Assembly (NCBI RefSeq): GCF_004801315.1
Contig: NZ_SSNW01000049.1
Location: forward strand, 1-43,806
Source: Deinococcus sp. Arct2-2
Lineage (GTDB): Bacteria > Deinococcota > Deinococci > Deinococcales > Deinococcaceae
DNA: 43,806 nt
Direction: 5' to 3'
Below the pieces are notes generated by a model. The model had not been told where the DNA came from, did no database searches, and was given only the letters and a program-made list of their open reading frames with translations. Made by a program: the position numbers and the translations under genes. Below are positions 1 to 9,203 of this stretch, piece by piece (the first letter of the stretch is position 1; each line of letters starts with the position of its first letter).

Positions 1-64
1 CACCGTCGCTGAGGGCGTCATTCCCTGAATATGCACACTTTTGTCCGGATTTCAACGTATGGCA

Positions 65-93
65 TTGACACGCCTTGCATACCGCGCTATATT
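65..93 (+). promoter_or_regulatory. near-consensus sigma70 promoter with no downstream ORF
   Basis: TTGACA at 65-70 and TATATT at 88-93 are separated by exactly 17 nt. The perfect palindrome ATTGACGTCAAT (91-102) overlaps the -10 and the expected start site near 100, and could be an operator. The 12-mer TGACGTCAATCA at 93-104 recurs at 178-189. No plus-strand gene follows; the next gene runs the other way and a terminator-like hairpin begins at 119. Confidence 0.6.
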
Positions 94-118
94 GACGTCA
101 ATCAAACGAGATCAGCCA

Positions 119-147
119 CCGTCCGAGAAGGGCGGATTTTTCGTTTT
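119..147 (+). terminator. intrinsic terminator-like hairpin
   Basis: CCGTCC (119-124), a 5-nt loop and GGGCGG (130-135) form a 6-bp stem with one G-U pair, followed by a T-rich run at 137-147. It lies about 20 nt beyond the start site expected from the promoter at 65-93, so together they could give a very short RNA. It could equally end a plus-strand gene lying left of the window. Confidence 0.45.
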
Positions 148-182
148 ACCTACCTGCCCGCTGGAAAGTCCTTTGCCTGACG

Positions 183-650
183 TCAATCAGCTTGCTTAGC
201 TTGGCTGAACCCTAAAACACCATACAGCGCCGCCAGCAGCAAACACAGCGGCGTATAGAACCGGGCGTCCATGCGGGCAAACTGGGTGTCCGAGGGCTTG
301 CGGGTCAGGCCCACGCTGCGGCCATCGCCCACAGCCCGAATCAGGAACACGCCCACAATGACGCGCAAAGGCCAGCGCAATCGGGCTGCACTTTGGGATT
401 GAGAGAACAGAGCCGCGCCGCTCATGCCTGCCAGACCTGCGGCCACCACCAACGTCGCGGCGGGCGAGGGTAAAAACACCGGCTTGCCCGCTGTAGTTTG
501 GGGCAGAGCGGCAGTCAGTCCGGCGCGGCCCCCGGCGGCCCAGTACACATGCACAGCAGAAATGACCCCCGTAATCAGGGCGGCCCCCGCAGAAGCAAAG
601 CGCATCAAAACGGGGGCCGGGAGTTTGTCTGACATAGGGTGATCAGACAC
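183..650 (-). CDS. DUF3995-type small integral membrane protein
   Basis: A 155-residue hydrophobic protein with about four membrane segments (roughly residues 14-36, 62-82, 92-108 and 132-150). The arrangement of VYWA near residue 35, a GDG motif near 108 and ARFYTPLCLLLA near the C-terminus matches DUF3995-family proteins, whose function is unknown. The start is GTG at 650; ATG at 635 (MSDKLP) is an in-frame alternative, and neither has a clear Shine-Dalgarno sequence. It is the last gene of a minus-strand run that begins with the sensor kinase at 5454, so it may be co-expressed with that envelope-stress-like cluster. That link is inferred from position only. Confidence 0.65.
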   Translation of the reverse strand: MSDHPMSDKLPAPVLMRFASAGAALITGVISAVHVYWAAGGRAGLTAALPQTTAGKPVFLPSPAATLVVAAGLAGMSGAALFSQSQSAARLRWPLRVIVGVFLIRAVGDGRSVGLTRKPSDTQFARMDARFYTPLCLLLAALYGVLGFSQAKQAD

Positions 651-675
651 TTTTTGAAGCAGAAGAATGTCCTGC

Positions 676-849
676 TTAGGCGATATCGCGCCCGGTTTGG
701 CCCAGCATTAGCAGGCCGTAGCCCAGCGCGTAGGCCGTGAGGATCATGCACAGCGATTCTGGGAAAGGGACGGCGAGCGAAAGAAGCGAAACGACTACCA
801 GCCCCACGATCAGTAAGACAGGTAACAAGATAAGGGGGCGGCTCAACAT
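676..849 (-). CDS. 57-aa two-helix membrane protein
   Basis: ATG at 849 opens a 57-codon frame ending in TAA (678-676). The product has two hydrophobic stretches (about residues 5-29 and 33-50) and a short polar tail ending QTGRDIA. Its last 20 residues (GYGLLMLGQTGRDIA) weakly resemble the end of the next protein upstream (GYGLGLLWGEGWGKIA), so it may be a diverged partial paralogue. It sits between two other minus-strand membrane genes with gaps of 25 and 41 nt, suggesting one transcript. No database family is recognised and the existence of the protein is inferred. Confidence 0.5.
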   Translation of the reverse strand: MLSRPLILLPVLLIVGLVVVSLLSLAVPFPESLCMILTAYALGYGLLMLGQTGRDIA

Positions 850-890
850 GAGGTTAGCCTGAGCGCAGGCCGTGACGCGAATCTGACAAC

Positions 891-1181
891 CTAGCCATTT
901 GGATGTATTGGCGCTGGGGATGCAGCAATCTTGCCCCAGCCTTCGCCCCAGAGGAGGCCCAAGCCGTAGCCGATAAACGGGAGAACGAGGCTAAGGACAA
1001 ACAGTAGACCAAACTCTATAGCAATCCAGAAATGAAATACCAACACCGCTGAAGCCAAGCCGACGCAGACGCCCCACCACGCGCTCAGATGGGGTTGAGC
1101 TTGACGAGTTCTGTTGGCCTTCACGCGCAGTAGGGCAAGCGGCAACAACATGAGACCCAGCAGCAGCGCCAGAGGAATCAA
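891..1181 (-). CDS. C-terminal part of a split membrane protein
   Basis: A 96-codon hydrophobic frame with about three membrane segments, readable from TTG at 1181. It has no good start signal. Removing one copy of the exact 16-bp tandem duplication at 1181-1212 puts this frame directly in line with the 1186-1731 gene, and the junction then reads LVLIRFLIPLALLLG inside one continuous membrane helix. The likely original product was about 276 residues. This fragment is therefore probably the detached C-terminal third of that protein, unless ribosomes reinitiate at the TTG or the duplication varies between cells. I recognise no family. Confidence 0.6.
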   Translation of the reverse strand: MIPLALLLGLMLLPLALLRVKANRTRQAQPHLSAWWGVCVGLASAVLVFHFWIAIEFGLLFVLSLVLPFIGYGLGLLWGEGWGKIAASPAPIHPNG

Positions 1182-1212
1182 AAACCTAATCAGAACAAAA
1201 CCTAATCAGAAC
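1181..1212. repeat. exact 16-bp tandem duplication inside a gene
   Basis: AAAACCTAATCAGAAC occurs at 1181-1196 and again, without any mismatch, at 1197-1212. Sixteen is not a multiple of three, so the second copy shifts the minus-strand reading frame and creates the TAG at 1188-1186. Perfect identity suggests a recent event. Confidence 0.95.
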
Positions 1213-1731
1213 AAGTAGAGGTACAAATTCTTGAGACTCAACCCACTCCATTCTCAAGGCGACAACAGTCGATGCGAGCAACGGAAGCACTATCGGCCAC
1301 AGCCAAGGTTTGACGGGCAGCGTGGGGCGTCTGACTTGTTTTGGCTCCGGCCACACTGCCACGCCAACAACACCGCCCAAGAGTGCAGCGGGCATCAGAG
1401 GAAAGAGCCACCCAGTCAGCATGTAGATGGAATAGGGAATGTCACTATCTTGGCGGTGTTCAGGCATCAGCAGGTAAACGTTGACGACAGTTGCCACTAT
1501 GACAACGCCCAACCCCGCACCCCATGCCGCACCTTTACTGCGCTGGCCTACCCAGATGCACAGCGCAGTGATGATGGAAATCGGAAGCAGAAACAAAATC
1601 GCAAACCCCACATTCAGGGCGTCACTTTTGCCCAGCAGCAGGCCGCGCACCACACTCGCCAAACTGCCCAGCAGCGGCACACCCAGCATCAGCAAAGGCA
1701 GGGCAAACGGCGGCAGAAGCCGGAAATTCAA
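1186..1731 (-). CDS. membrane protein, truncated by a tandem duplication
   Basis: A 181-residue protein with about five membrane segments; its TTG start at 1731 overlaps the TGA of the response-regulator gene by 4 nt (TTGA), so it is translationally coupled. It ends with IRFCSD and TAG at 1186, where a 16-bp tandem duplication changes the frame. Without one copy the frame continues into the ORF at 891-1181, giving a protein of about 276 residues. Its place behind a LiaS/LiaR-like pair suggests a membrane effector or transporter controlled by that pair, but no family is recognised and no function is claimed. Confidence 0.7.
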   Translation of the reverse strand: MNFRLLPPFALPLLMLGVPLLGSLASVVRGLLLGKSDALNVGFAILFLLPISIITALCIWVGQRSKGAAWGAGLGVVIVATVVNVYLLMPEHRQDSDIPYSIYMLTGWLFPLMPAALLGGVVGVAVWPEPKQVRRPTLPVKPWLWPIVLPLLASTVVALRMEWVESQEFVPLLVLIRFCSD

Positions 1732-2408
1732 CCTTCATCCAGCGTAGCCAGCCCATGCCGCAGCGCGTACAGGGCGGCTTGCGTGCGGCTTTCCAGTCCC
1801 AGTTTGCCCAGCAAGCGGCTGACATGGGTTTTTACGGTGGCCTCTGCCACGCCCTGATCTTGGGCAATGTCGCGGTTAGAGTGGCCGTGCGCGATCAGTT
1901 GCAGCACGATCACCTCTTTGGGCGTCAGGTTCTCGCGCATTTCGGGCGAGCGGAAATCGCGCACCAAGCGGCGGGCGGCTTCCGGGTGCAATCTCACTTC
2001 CCCACGTGCGGCGGCATGAATGGCTTCGGCCAACGTATCGCTACTGGCGTCCTTGAGCATGTAGCCCATCGCCCCGGCGTCAATCGCGCCGTTGACTTTG
2101 TGTTCTTCCAGCGTGCTGGTCAGGGCAATCACTTCGGTGTCGGGCAGTTGGCGGCGCAGCAGGCGGGTGGCGGTAATGCCGTCCATCACGGGCATCATCA
2201 AGTCCATTACCACCACATCGGGGCGCAGGCGGGCGGCTTCGGCAAGGGCTTCTTCACCGTTGGCGGCCTCGCCCACCACGTCTATCAGCGGGTCTAGGCC
2301 CAGAAACAGGCGCAGGCCTTGGCGCACCACCGCATGATCGTCTACGAGCAGCACGCGCACGCTGCGGCTAGAGGTGGGGGCGGCGTCGGGCGTTTGGTGC
2401 TGGGTCAT
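1728..2408 (-). CDS. NarL/LiaR-family response regulator
   Basis: The 226-residue protein has an N-terminal receiver domain (VLLVDDH at 19-25, phospho-acceptor Asp69 in VVVMDLMMP, Lys119 in GYMLKD) and a C-terminal LuxR-type HTH of about 60 residues (NLTPKEVIVLQLIAHGHSNRDI, then VKTHVSRLLGKLG). It should be phosphorylated by the HisKA_3 kinase encoded at 3670-5454 and act as a dimeric transcription factor. Its ATG at 2408 overlaps the preceding TGA (ATGA), and it overlaps the following membrane gene as well. The order kinase, membrane beta-repeat protein, regulator parallels LiaFSR/VraTSR cell-envelope stress systems of Firmicutes; the target genes are unknown. Confidence 0.93.
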   Translation of the reverse strand: MTQHQTPDAAPTSSRSVRVLLVDDHAVVRQGLRLFLGLDPLIDVVGEAANGEEALAEAARLRPDVVVMDLMMPVMDGITATRLLRRQLPDTEVIALTSTLEEHKVNGAIDAGAMGYMLKDASSDTLAEAIHAAARGEVRLHPEAARRLVRDFRSPEMRENLTPKEVIVLQLIAHGHSNRDIAQDQGVAEATVKTHVSRLLGKLGLESRTQAALYALRHGLATLDEG

Positions 2409-3669
2409 GGATTCCTCCGGGGGTCAGATGTGCTGTCAGAAGTTGAGGTGTCAGTAGGCGAGGTGTCGGGCGTAGGCGTCGGAGCAGCGTCATAGGGAGA
2501 GGCGGCGTCGGTGTAAGCCAACGCAAAAGCACTGGCGGGCGCGTCTACGAACACGTCCAGCGCGGGGGGAACGAAAGGCGGCGGGGTGTCGGGGAATGGG
2601 GGCGTCTCCCCGGTCACTGTTTGATCTGTCGCCGCTTCTCCCACTGCGTTCTCCCCTAACAGCGTCTCCGCTTCTGCCGATGCCTCTGGCAAAGCAGGCG
2701 CGGGCAGCGGCAACACCAGCGGGTCACGGTCTGTAAAGCGCACGCGTAGGCTGAGGGCTTGCGGTACTTTCAGCAGCACCCGGCCCGCCCCCGCCCGAAT
2801 ATCGAGGCTGCCGCGTGTGCCGGGGCGCACATTCACGGTCACGTTGCCCTGCCCCGCATTCACACTGCTTCTGCCCGATTGCGGCAGGGTCAGGCGCACG
2901 TTGCCGCCCGACGCGCCCACACTCAGCGTCTGCACCCGCGCCGCGCCCAAGTTCAGGGCCAAGTTGCCGCCGTCAGCATTTACGCGCAGGGCTTCGGGGG
3001 CCGCTCCGGTGGGAGCCGACACCGTGATACTCCCGGCGGCGCTCACGATAGACAGCGGGCCACTTTGCCGCGCTGGGAGGGTGATCTTGAGTTGGCCGTA
3101 AGTGGTGCGGGTGGTCAGGGCACGCAGCCGCAGGGCGCTGAGGTCGAGGGTTTGGTCGCCCGTGACCGTGCGGGTGGTGAGCGTAATGGGCAGGCCCCGG
3201 CTCAGGCGCAGGTCTAGGCGGTGTTGCAGCGGCTCTGGCCCCCCGGTGACGGTTACGCCCCGCTGAAGCGGCTGCACGTTCAGCGTGACGGCGGCGGTCA
3301 TGGTGGCTCCTTTCAGGCCAGAAGCTCCCAGCGTGCCGCCCGTGCGGGTCGTGTCTACGCTGACCGGATTGCGCGTGCGGTGGGTGGCGGTGCCACCCAA
3401 CAAGTCGGCGCTGCCGGGGGCCAGAGCGTCTAGGCGCAGGTCGGTTCGGTCGCCTTCCAGCCGCACGGTGGCCGCCGCCAACCCATCTTGCGAGATGTTG
3501 ATGGGCGTGAGGCTGCCGCGTAAACCGGGTGTAGGCCGCACCGTGACCGTGTTCCAAGCCAGCGTACCGCCCAACACGGCCAGCCCCAGCCCCAGCGCCA
3601 TCCGCGCCAGCACGGGGGGAATGGGCTGTCCAGTTTGGTTAGCGGGGTGGGGACGGGGAGGGGTGCGGG

Positions 3670-3673
<4 letters not shown>
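2405..3673 (-). CDS. membrane-anchored beta-repeat (toast-rack/DUF4097-like) protein
   Basis: Read from the ATG at 3673, which overlaps the kinase stop codon (ATGA), it is 422 residues. A single membrane segment lies near residues 22-38 (VLARMALGLGLAVLGGTLAW). It is followed by about 250 residues of short alternating polar/hydrophobic strands rich in LxLxLxxG, such as GNVTVNVRPGTRG and GGNVRLTLPQSGR, typical of the beta-helical adhesin-like or toast-rack domains seen in LiaF and DUF4097 proteins. The C-terminus is an acidic, Pro/Thr/Ser-rich tail of low complexity. Placed between a NarL-type kinase and its regulator, it is probably the accessory sensor or inhibitor. The upstream in-frame codons overlap the kinase and are not counted as coding. 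The assignment rests on repeat pattern and context. Confidence 0.7.
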
Positions 3674-5454
<1,781 letters not shown>

Positions 5455-5460
5455 GCACGC

Positions 5461-5466
5461 AGGCTA
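5461..5466 (-). promoter_or_regulatory. leaderless-type -10 element (TAGCCT)
   Basis: On the minus strand TAGCCT is followed by 6 nt and then the ATG of the sensor kinase at 5454, so transcription would start at or next to the start codon. There is no recognisable -35 box. Confidence 0.55.
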
Positions 5467-5585
5467 AGGGGTGTGGGTGTGCGGGGCGTCCGCCGAAAGG
5501 GGGAAGGGAGGCGGGGGGTGGGGGAAGACTAGGGTTGTGGGGGGTTGGTCTAATGGTCTAAGGTGCTGGGGCGGTTACTGGGTGG

Positions 5586-5750
5586 CCCCCTCACCCCGCT
5601 GTATTCACAGCGTCCCTCTCCCGCAAAGGGCGAGGGCAACAGACAAGGGCCAGAAGCTGGGTTTAGCTCCCTCACCCTTGAGGGGGGACTCGCAGAGCTG
5701 CGAAGCAGTGGGCCGGGGAGGGGGTGAGTGAGCAACGCGATTGCCCTTCC
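5586..5750. repeat. family B intergenic repeat, copy 1
   Basis: This fills most of the 350-bp gap between the kinase and the CRP-like gene. It contains CCCCTCACCCCGCTG, CCTCTCCCGC, CTCACCCTTGAGGGGGGA and GTGAGTGAGC followed by GCGATTGCCCTTCC, all shared with the copy at 9771-9938. The left terminal repeat seen in copy 2 is missing here. No convincing coding sequence lies in the gap. Confidence 0.75.
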
Positions 5751-5805
5751 TTAGATCCTTGACCCTTAGAACAATCCCCCCAGAAACGCCGCTTTACACC
5801 CACCC

Positions 5806-6462
5806 TCACCCCACGATGTCCCGCAGCCGCCCAGCATCCGTCACGCGCACGGTTCGGCGTTCCAGCGAAATCAGGCCCAAGCGGTAGAACTCGCCCAGCT
5901 TGCGGCTGACCACTTCGGGCACGCTGCCCAGTTCGGCGGCAAGGGTGCTGTTGGTGGGCAGAGGAAAAGCGCCGGGGTGGGCGTATTCCAGCAAGTAGGC
6001 GGCCAAGCGTGCGCCCAGTTCGGTCAGCACCAGCCGCTGCATCCGCGCCGTCAACTCGGCTTCGCGGCGGGCCAAGTGCGCCACCAACGCCCGCGAGAGG
6101 TCGGGGGAAGCAAACACGGTCTGCCGAACTTGGGACGCAGGCAGGCTCAGCACCCGCGCAGGCGTCAGCGTAGTCAGGGTCGCTGTGTACGGTGCAGAGT
6201 TCAGGAATACCTCGCTCCCGCCCGTCACTTGCCGCGCTCCGGCCACAAACAGGGTCAGTTCCCGGCCCCCCGCCGCAAAGCTCGACGCATGAACCGTGCC
6301 GGACTGCACGATAAAGAGGCAGTCGGCAGCGTCACCTTGCCGCGCCAGTACCGTTCCCGCCGCCACATCCAGCACGCGGGCCACCCCCACTAGTGGCCCT
6401 AGCGCCTCTGCCGACGCCTCGGTGAACAGCGGGGTCAGGCGCAGGAGGGCCAGAATATCCAT
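5806..6462 (-). CDS. CRP/FNR-family transcriptional regulator
   Basis: From ATG 6462 the protein is 218 residues, the usual size for the family. Residues 10-115 form a cyclic-nucleotide-binding-type beta barrel (GTVLARQGDAADCLFIVQSGTVH). After a long dimerisation helix (about 115-150) comes a winged HTH (STLAAELGSVPEVVSRKLGEF, about 172-192). Only one cysteine is present, so an FNR-type iron-sulfur sensor is unlikely. Longer in-frame starts exist but would overlap the ferredoxin gene and add an unrelated N-terminus. It lies 40 nt downstream of the ferredoxin gene and may share its transcript. The ligand and regulon are unknown. Confidence 0.88.
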   Translation of the reverse strand: MDILALLRLTPLFTEASAEALGPLVGVARVLDVAAGTVLARQGDAADCLFIVQSGTVHASSFAAGGRELTLFVAGARQVTGGSEVFLNSAPYTATLTTLTPARVLSLPASQVRQTVFASPDLSRALVAHLARREAELTARMQRLVLTELGARLAAYLLEYAHPGAFPLPTNSTLAAELGSVPEVVSRKLGEFYRLGLISLERRTVRVTDAGRLRDIVG

Positions 6463-6502
6463 GCCCGGATGTTGACATCTAGGGAGAATCAGCGTGACCG
6501 TA

Positions 6503-6739
6503 TCAAAAGGAAAAGTGGGCGCGGTTACGGGCAATAAAACTGTACTGATCGGCGGGTACATCTTCTTCGGGATAAATAGCGTTGACGGGGCAGGCAGGCA
6601 CGCAAGCACCGCACCAAATGCATTCTTCGGGATGAATGACGAACTGATTCCCGGCGTCGTAGATACATTCCACGGGGCAAACTTCGGTGCAGGCCGAGTC
6701 TTTTACGCCTATGCATGGGCTGGTAATGACATGAATCAT
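6503..6739 (-). CDS. fdxA: 7Fe-8S ferredoxin (FdxA type)
   Basis: The 78-residue protein begins MIHVITSPCIGVKDSACTEV, the signature of bacterial seven-iron ferredoxins. Cys9, Cys17 and Cys21 (C-x7-C-x3-CP) can hold the 3Fe-4S cluster. CIWCGACVPACPV (CxxCxxC...CP) together with the Cys of the first motif region holds the 4Fe-4S cluster. It is a soluble electron carrier, and length and motif spacing are normal. It is followed after 40 nt by the CRP/FNR-like regulator, so the two may form an operon. No clear Shine-Dalgarno or leaderless promoter is seen before the ATG. Confidence 0.92.
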   Translation of the reverse strand: MIHVITSPCIGVKDSACTEVCPVECIYDAGNQFVIHPEECIWCGACVPACPVNAIYPEEDVPADQYSFIARNRAHFSF

Positions 6740-6789
6740 GTTGGGTAGCTTGCCGGGTCTGCCCCGCCCACGCCATGACCTAGGTCAAG

Positions 6790-6836
6790 CGCCGCCCAAA
6801 GAGAAGCCGCCGCCCCCCAACTTGGAAGGCGGCGCT
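6790..6836 (-). terminator. probable terminator of the BON-LysM gene
   Basis: On the minus strand a GC-rich stem (GGCGGCGCT at 6828-6836 against AGCCGCCGCC at 6805-6814, nearly complementary) is followed by TTCTCTTT. It lies 14-60 nt after the stop codon at 6850. Confidence 0.5.
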
Positions 6837-6849
6837 ACGTTCAGTTGGC

Positions 6850-7593
6850 TCAGCTAGGAATACGCAGTTTCTGGCCCACTTTGATCAGGTCAGGGTTGCT
6901 GATGTTGTTGTAATGGGCAATCTTTTTGTACTCGCCCGCGTTGCCGTAGTACTTCTGGGCAATTTCGCCCAAGGTATCGCCGGATTGCACGGTGTACACG
7001 GTGTCTCCGGTGTCGGTGTCCTTCTCTTTAGTCAGTTCCTTCGCTCCGGCGGCAACTTTCAGGCCGCTCACGTCTACGGAAGCCACACCCTGTACGGCGC
7101 GGGCCAACTGCTCGGCTAGGCGCTGCTCGTGGTCGTTATCTACGACGCCGCGCAAGATGATGCTCTTGCCGCTTTGCAGAACGTCAATGGGGTCGTCTTT
7201 CAGTTCGCCGTTGTTCTTGAGGGCGCTGTAAACGGCCTTGGCGATCTTGCTGTTGTCTTCGGCTTCCTGAAGTTCGGCGTCAATGCTGGGCGTGCCGAGG
7301 CTAGGGGCCGAAATGCTAGGCGTGGGTGCGCCGGGCGCAACCTGAGCGGGAGCGCTGGCAGGCGTAGGGGTGGTTTCTTGGGCTACCAAACCGCCCACAT
7401 CCACGCTCTTGACGCCGTTGATGCCCTCGGCGACGATACGTACCAAGTTGCCGTAGCGGTCGTTGGGAACCATGCCGCTGACCGTCACGTTACCGTGATT
7501 CTCAGTGACTTGAAGGCCCAAATCTTTCAGCTTGGGCTGGGCGTTGAGGGCGTCTTTCACTCGGTCAGCGGTATTTTTTCCAAAGGGCCACAT
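6850..7593 (-). CDS. BON-LysM protein (Kbp/YgaU-like)
   Basis: From ATG 7593 the 247-residue protein starts MWPFGKNTADRVKDALNAQP and has two BON domains (about residues 8-65 and 105-170), separated by an Ala/Pro/Thr-rich linker. It ends in a LysM domain (YTVQSGDTLGEIAQKYYGNA, about 200-247). E. coli Kbp, a potassium-binding protein, has one BON and one LysM, so this looks like a duplicated-BON relative; potassium binding is an inference. No signal peptide is visible. The chosen start has a -10 box TACGCT 6 nt upstream and a -35 TTCACA 17 nt further, whereas the longer in-frame start at 7671 adds unrelated residues. Confidence 0.85.
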   Translation of the reverse strand: MWPFGKNTADRVKDALNAQPKLKDLGLQVTENHGNVTVSGMVPNDRYGNLVRIVAEGINGVKSVDVGGLVAQETTPTPASAPAQVAPGAPTPSISAPSLGTPSIDAELQEAEDNSKIAKAVYSALKNNGELKDDPIDVLQSGKSIILRGVVDNDHEQRLAEQLARAVQGVASVDVSGLKVAAGAKELTKEKDTDTGDTVYTVQSGDTLGEIAQKYYGNAGEYKKIAHYNNISNPDLIKVGQKLRIPS

Positions 7594-7599
7594 AGGGGC

Positions 7600-7628
7600 A
7601 GCGTACACCCCGAGGCCCCCACTGTGAA
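7600..7628 (-). promoter_or_regulatory. promoter TTCACA-17-TACGCT, leaderless for the BON-LysM gene
   Basis: On the minus strand TTCACA (7628-7623) and TACGCT (7605-7600) are 17 nt apart. The -10 ends 6 nt before the ATG at 7593. This is the best-formed of the leaderless promoters in the window. Confidence 0.65.
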
Positions 7629-7721
7629 ATACCCCACGTTTGATGAAGGGAAGCTCAGCGGCGATTCTCATGCAGCCTGAAAACCGCCTGCTGGGACGCC
7701 AAAGAATATGAGACTACCCAG

Positions 7722-9188
7722 TCAGGGAAGTTTAGGCAGTGGGGGCAAGGTTGGTGATTCTATCCAAAGCCTCAAGGCCGCCTCACCTATTGGCCCGGTC
7801 AGGGCTCTCGCCAAAGTCACAAGGTCATCGGTTCTGACTGTGCCGCCGCTAGAGCGGGCGACGTAAGCTTGGAGGAAAGCCCGAAATTGGGCGTCTCCCA
7901 CAGCAACGCGCAGGGCGTGCAGGGCCAGTGCGCCCCGGCGGTAGGCGCTGGTGTCGAAGAGTTGCTCGGCGCGGCGGGCCACCAGTGGGCGCGTGCCGAA
8001 CTGGTTTAGGGTGGCCCACCAGCGGGCAGCCATCGCCTGTCCATCTTGCCCATCGGACTGCGCCCACAGCAACTCGGCATAGGTGGCAAAGCCTTCGTTG
8101 AGCCACACGTCTGACCAATCGGCGGGGGTAATGTCGTTGCCAAACCACTGGTGCGCCAACTCGTGCAGGGCCACCGGTTCGCGGCTGGACGTGAGGGGCA
8201 TGGTGGTCAGGGTGGCCGTTTCTAGGGCCGGAAGCTGAGGCGTGACGATGGCGACGCCGTAAGCCCCGAACGGATACGGCCCGAACCAGCCCGACAGCAC
8301 GCGCAGCATCTCGTCGGTGCGGGCGTAGGCTCCCTTGGCCTGAAAAAACGTGCCGGGAGGAAAATAATCGCGGCGCTGAACGGGTGCGCCGCCTACGCCC
8401 ACAGGCACGCCGGGAGAATCGACCCGCTGGAACTTGTTGACATGAATACCGAGCGCGTAGGTGGGAATCGGCTGGGCCTGCGAAAACACGAAAGTCTGCG
8501 GGCCATTTTGTGTTCCCGTCTGGCTGACCTGCACGCCGCTGGCCGCCGCCGTAAAGCCTGCCGGAACCGTGATGCGCGTGGTAAACGTGGCCTTATCGGA
8601 GGGATGATCGTTGCTGGGCAAAAAGCTGTGGGTGCCGTTGGGTTCGCTGAGGGCAAAATTGGCCCCCGCTACATCTGCGCCCGTGCCCGCAGCAGGCACA
8701 CTTTGCCAGCCCAAATCTACCGGAAAAGTGAAATCCGGATCGCGGACGATGCCGGGAGTTCCGGCGTAACTGACGGTGAGGGTGGCCTGCGTTCCCGGCA
8801 GCAGCGGCTTAGGCAGGGCCACCAACAACTTTTGTGCGGCGCTGTCGGTGCGGAACACCACCGGGCGGCCATTCCAGCGCACGGCCGAGACGGTGGGGCC
8901 AACAAAATCCAGCCGAATCTGCGAGAGGGGCTGCGTGGCAGTGAGCGTCAGGGTCACTTCGCCCTGCAACTGGGGTGTGCCGGGGCGGACGACGGTGAGC
9001 GACAGGTCGTAATTCAGGACATCCAGCCCCGCTTGGCCCAGCGACGGGAAGATGGAATCTCCGATGGTGCGCGGAGCAGGCAAGGCGGTGGGGGGCGGCA
9101 AAGTCGGCACGCTGAGCGCCTCTCCCCTGCCGCCGCACAGAAGCAGCCCAAGCAAAATAAACGCCCCACACCTGTTCTCATTCATCAT
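7722..9188 (-). CDS. M1-family metallopeptidase (secreted)
   Basis: The 488-residue protein has an N-terminal signal peptide (MMNENRCGAFILLGLLLCGG) and an aminopeptidase N-like beta domain. Its zinc site is HELAHQWFG (His342, Glu343, His346) with the third ligand Glu365 in WLNEGFATYAE. PALETAT (Glu323) is the family's substrate-anchoring region. All catalytic residues are present, so an active extracytoplasmic aminopeptidase is expected. At under 500 residues it lacks the large C-terminal helical domain of classical aminopeptidase N. The gene starts 15 nt after the stop of the Nudix gene, with GAGGGTGA as a possible ribosome-binding site. Confidence 0.92.
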   Translation of the reverse strand: MMNENRCGAFILLGLLLCGGRGEALSVPTLPPPTALPAPRTIGDSIFPSLGQAGLDVLNYDLSLTVVRPGTPQLQGEVTLTLTATQPLSQIRLDFVGPTVSAVRWNGRPVVFRTDSAAQKLLVALPKPLLPGTQATLTVSYAGTPGIVRDPDFTFPVDLGWQSVPAAGTGADVAGANFALSEPNGTHSFLPSNDHPSDKATFTTRITVPAGFTAAASGVQVSQTGTQNGPQTFVFSQAQPIPTYALGIHVNKFQRVDSPGVPVGVGGAPVQRRDYFPPGTFFQAKGAYARTDEMLRVLSGWFGPYPFGAYGVAIVTPQLPALETATLTTMPLTSSREPVALHELAHQWFGNDITPADWSDVWLNEGFATYAELLWAQSDGQDGQAMAARWWATLNQFGTRPLVARRAEQLFDTSAYRRGALALHALRVAVGDAQFRAFLQAYVARSSGGTVRTDDLVTLARALTGPIGEAALRLWIESPTLPPLPKLP

Positions 9189-9203
9189 CAGATGGATTCA
9201 CCC

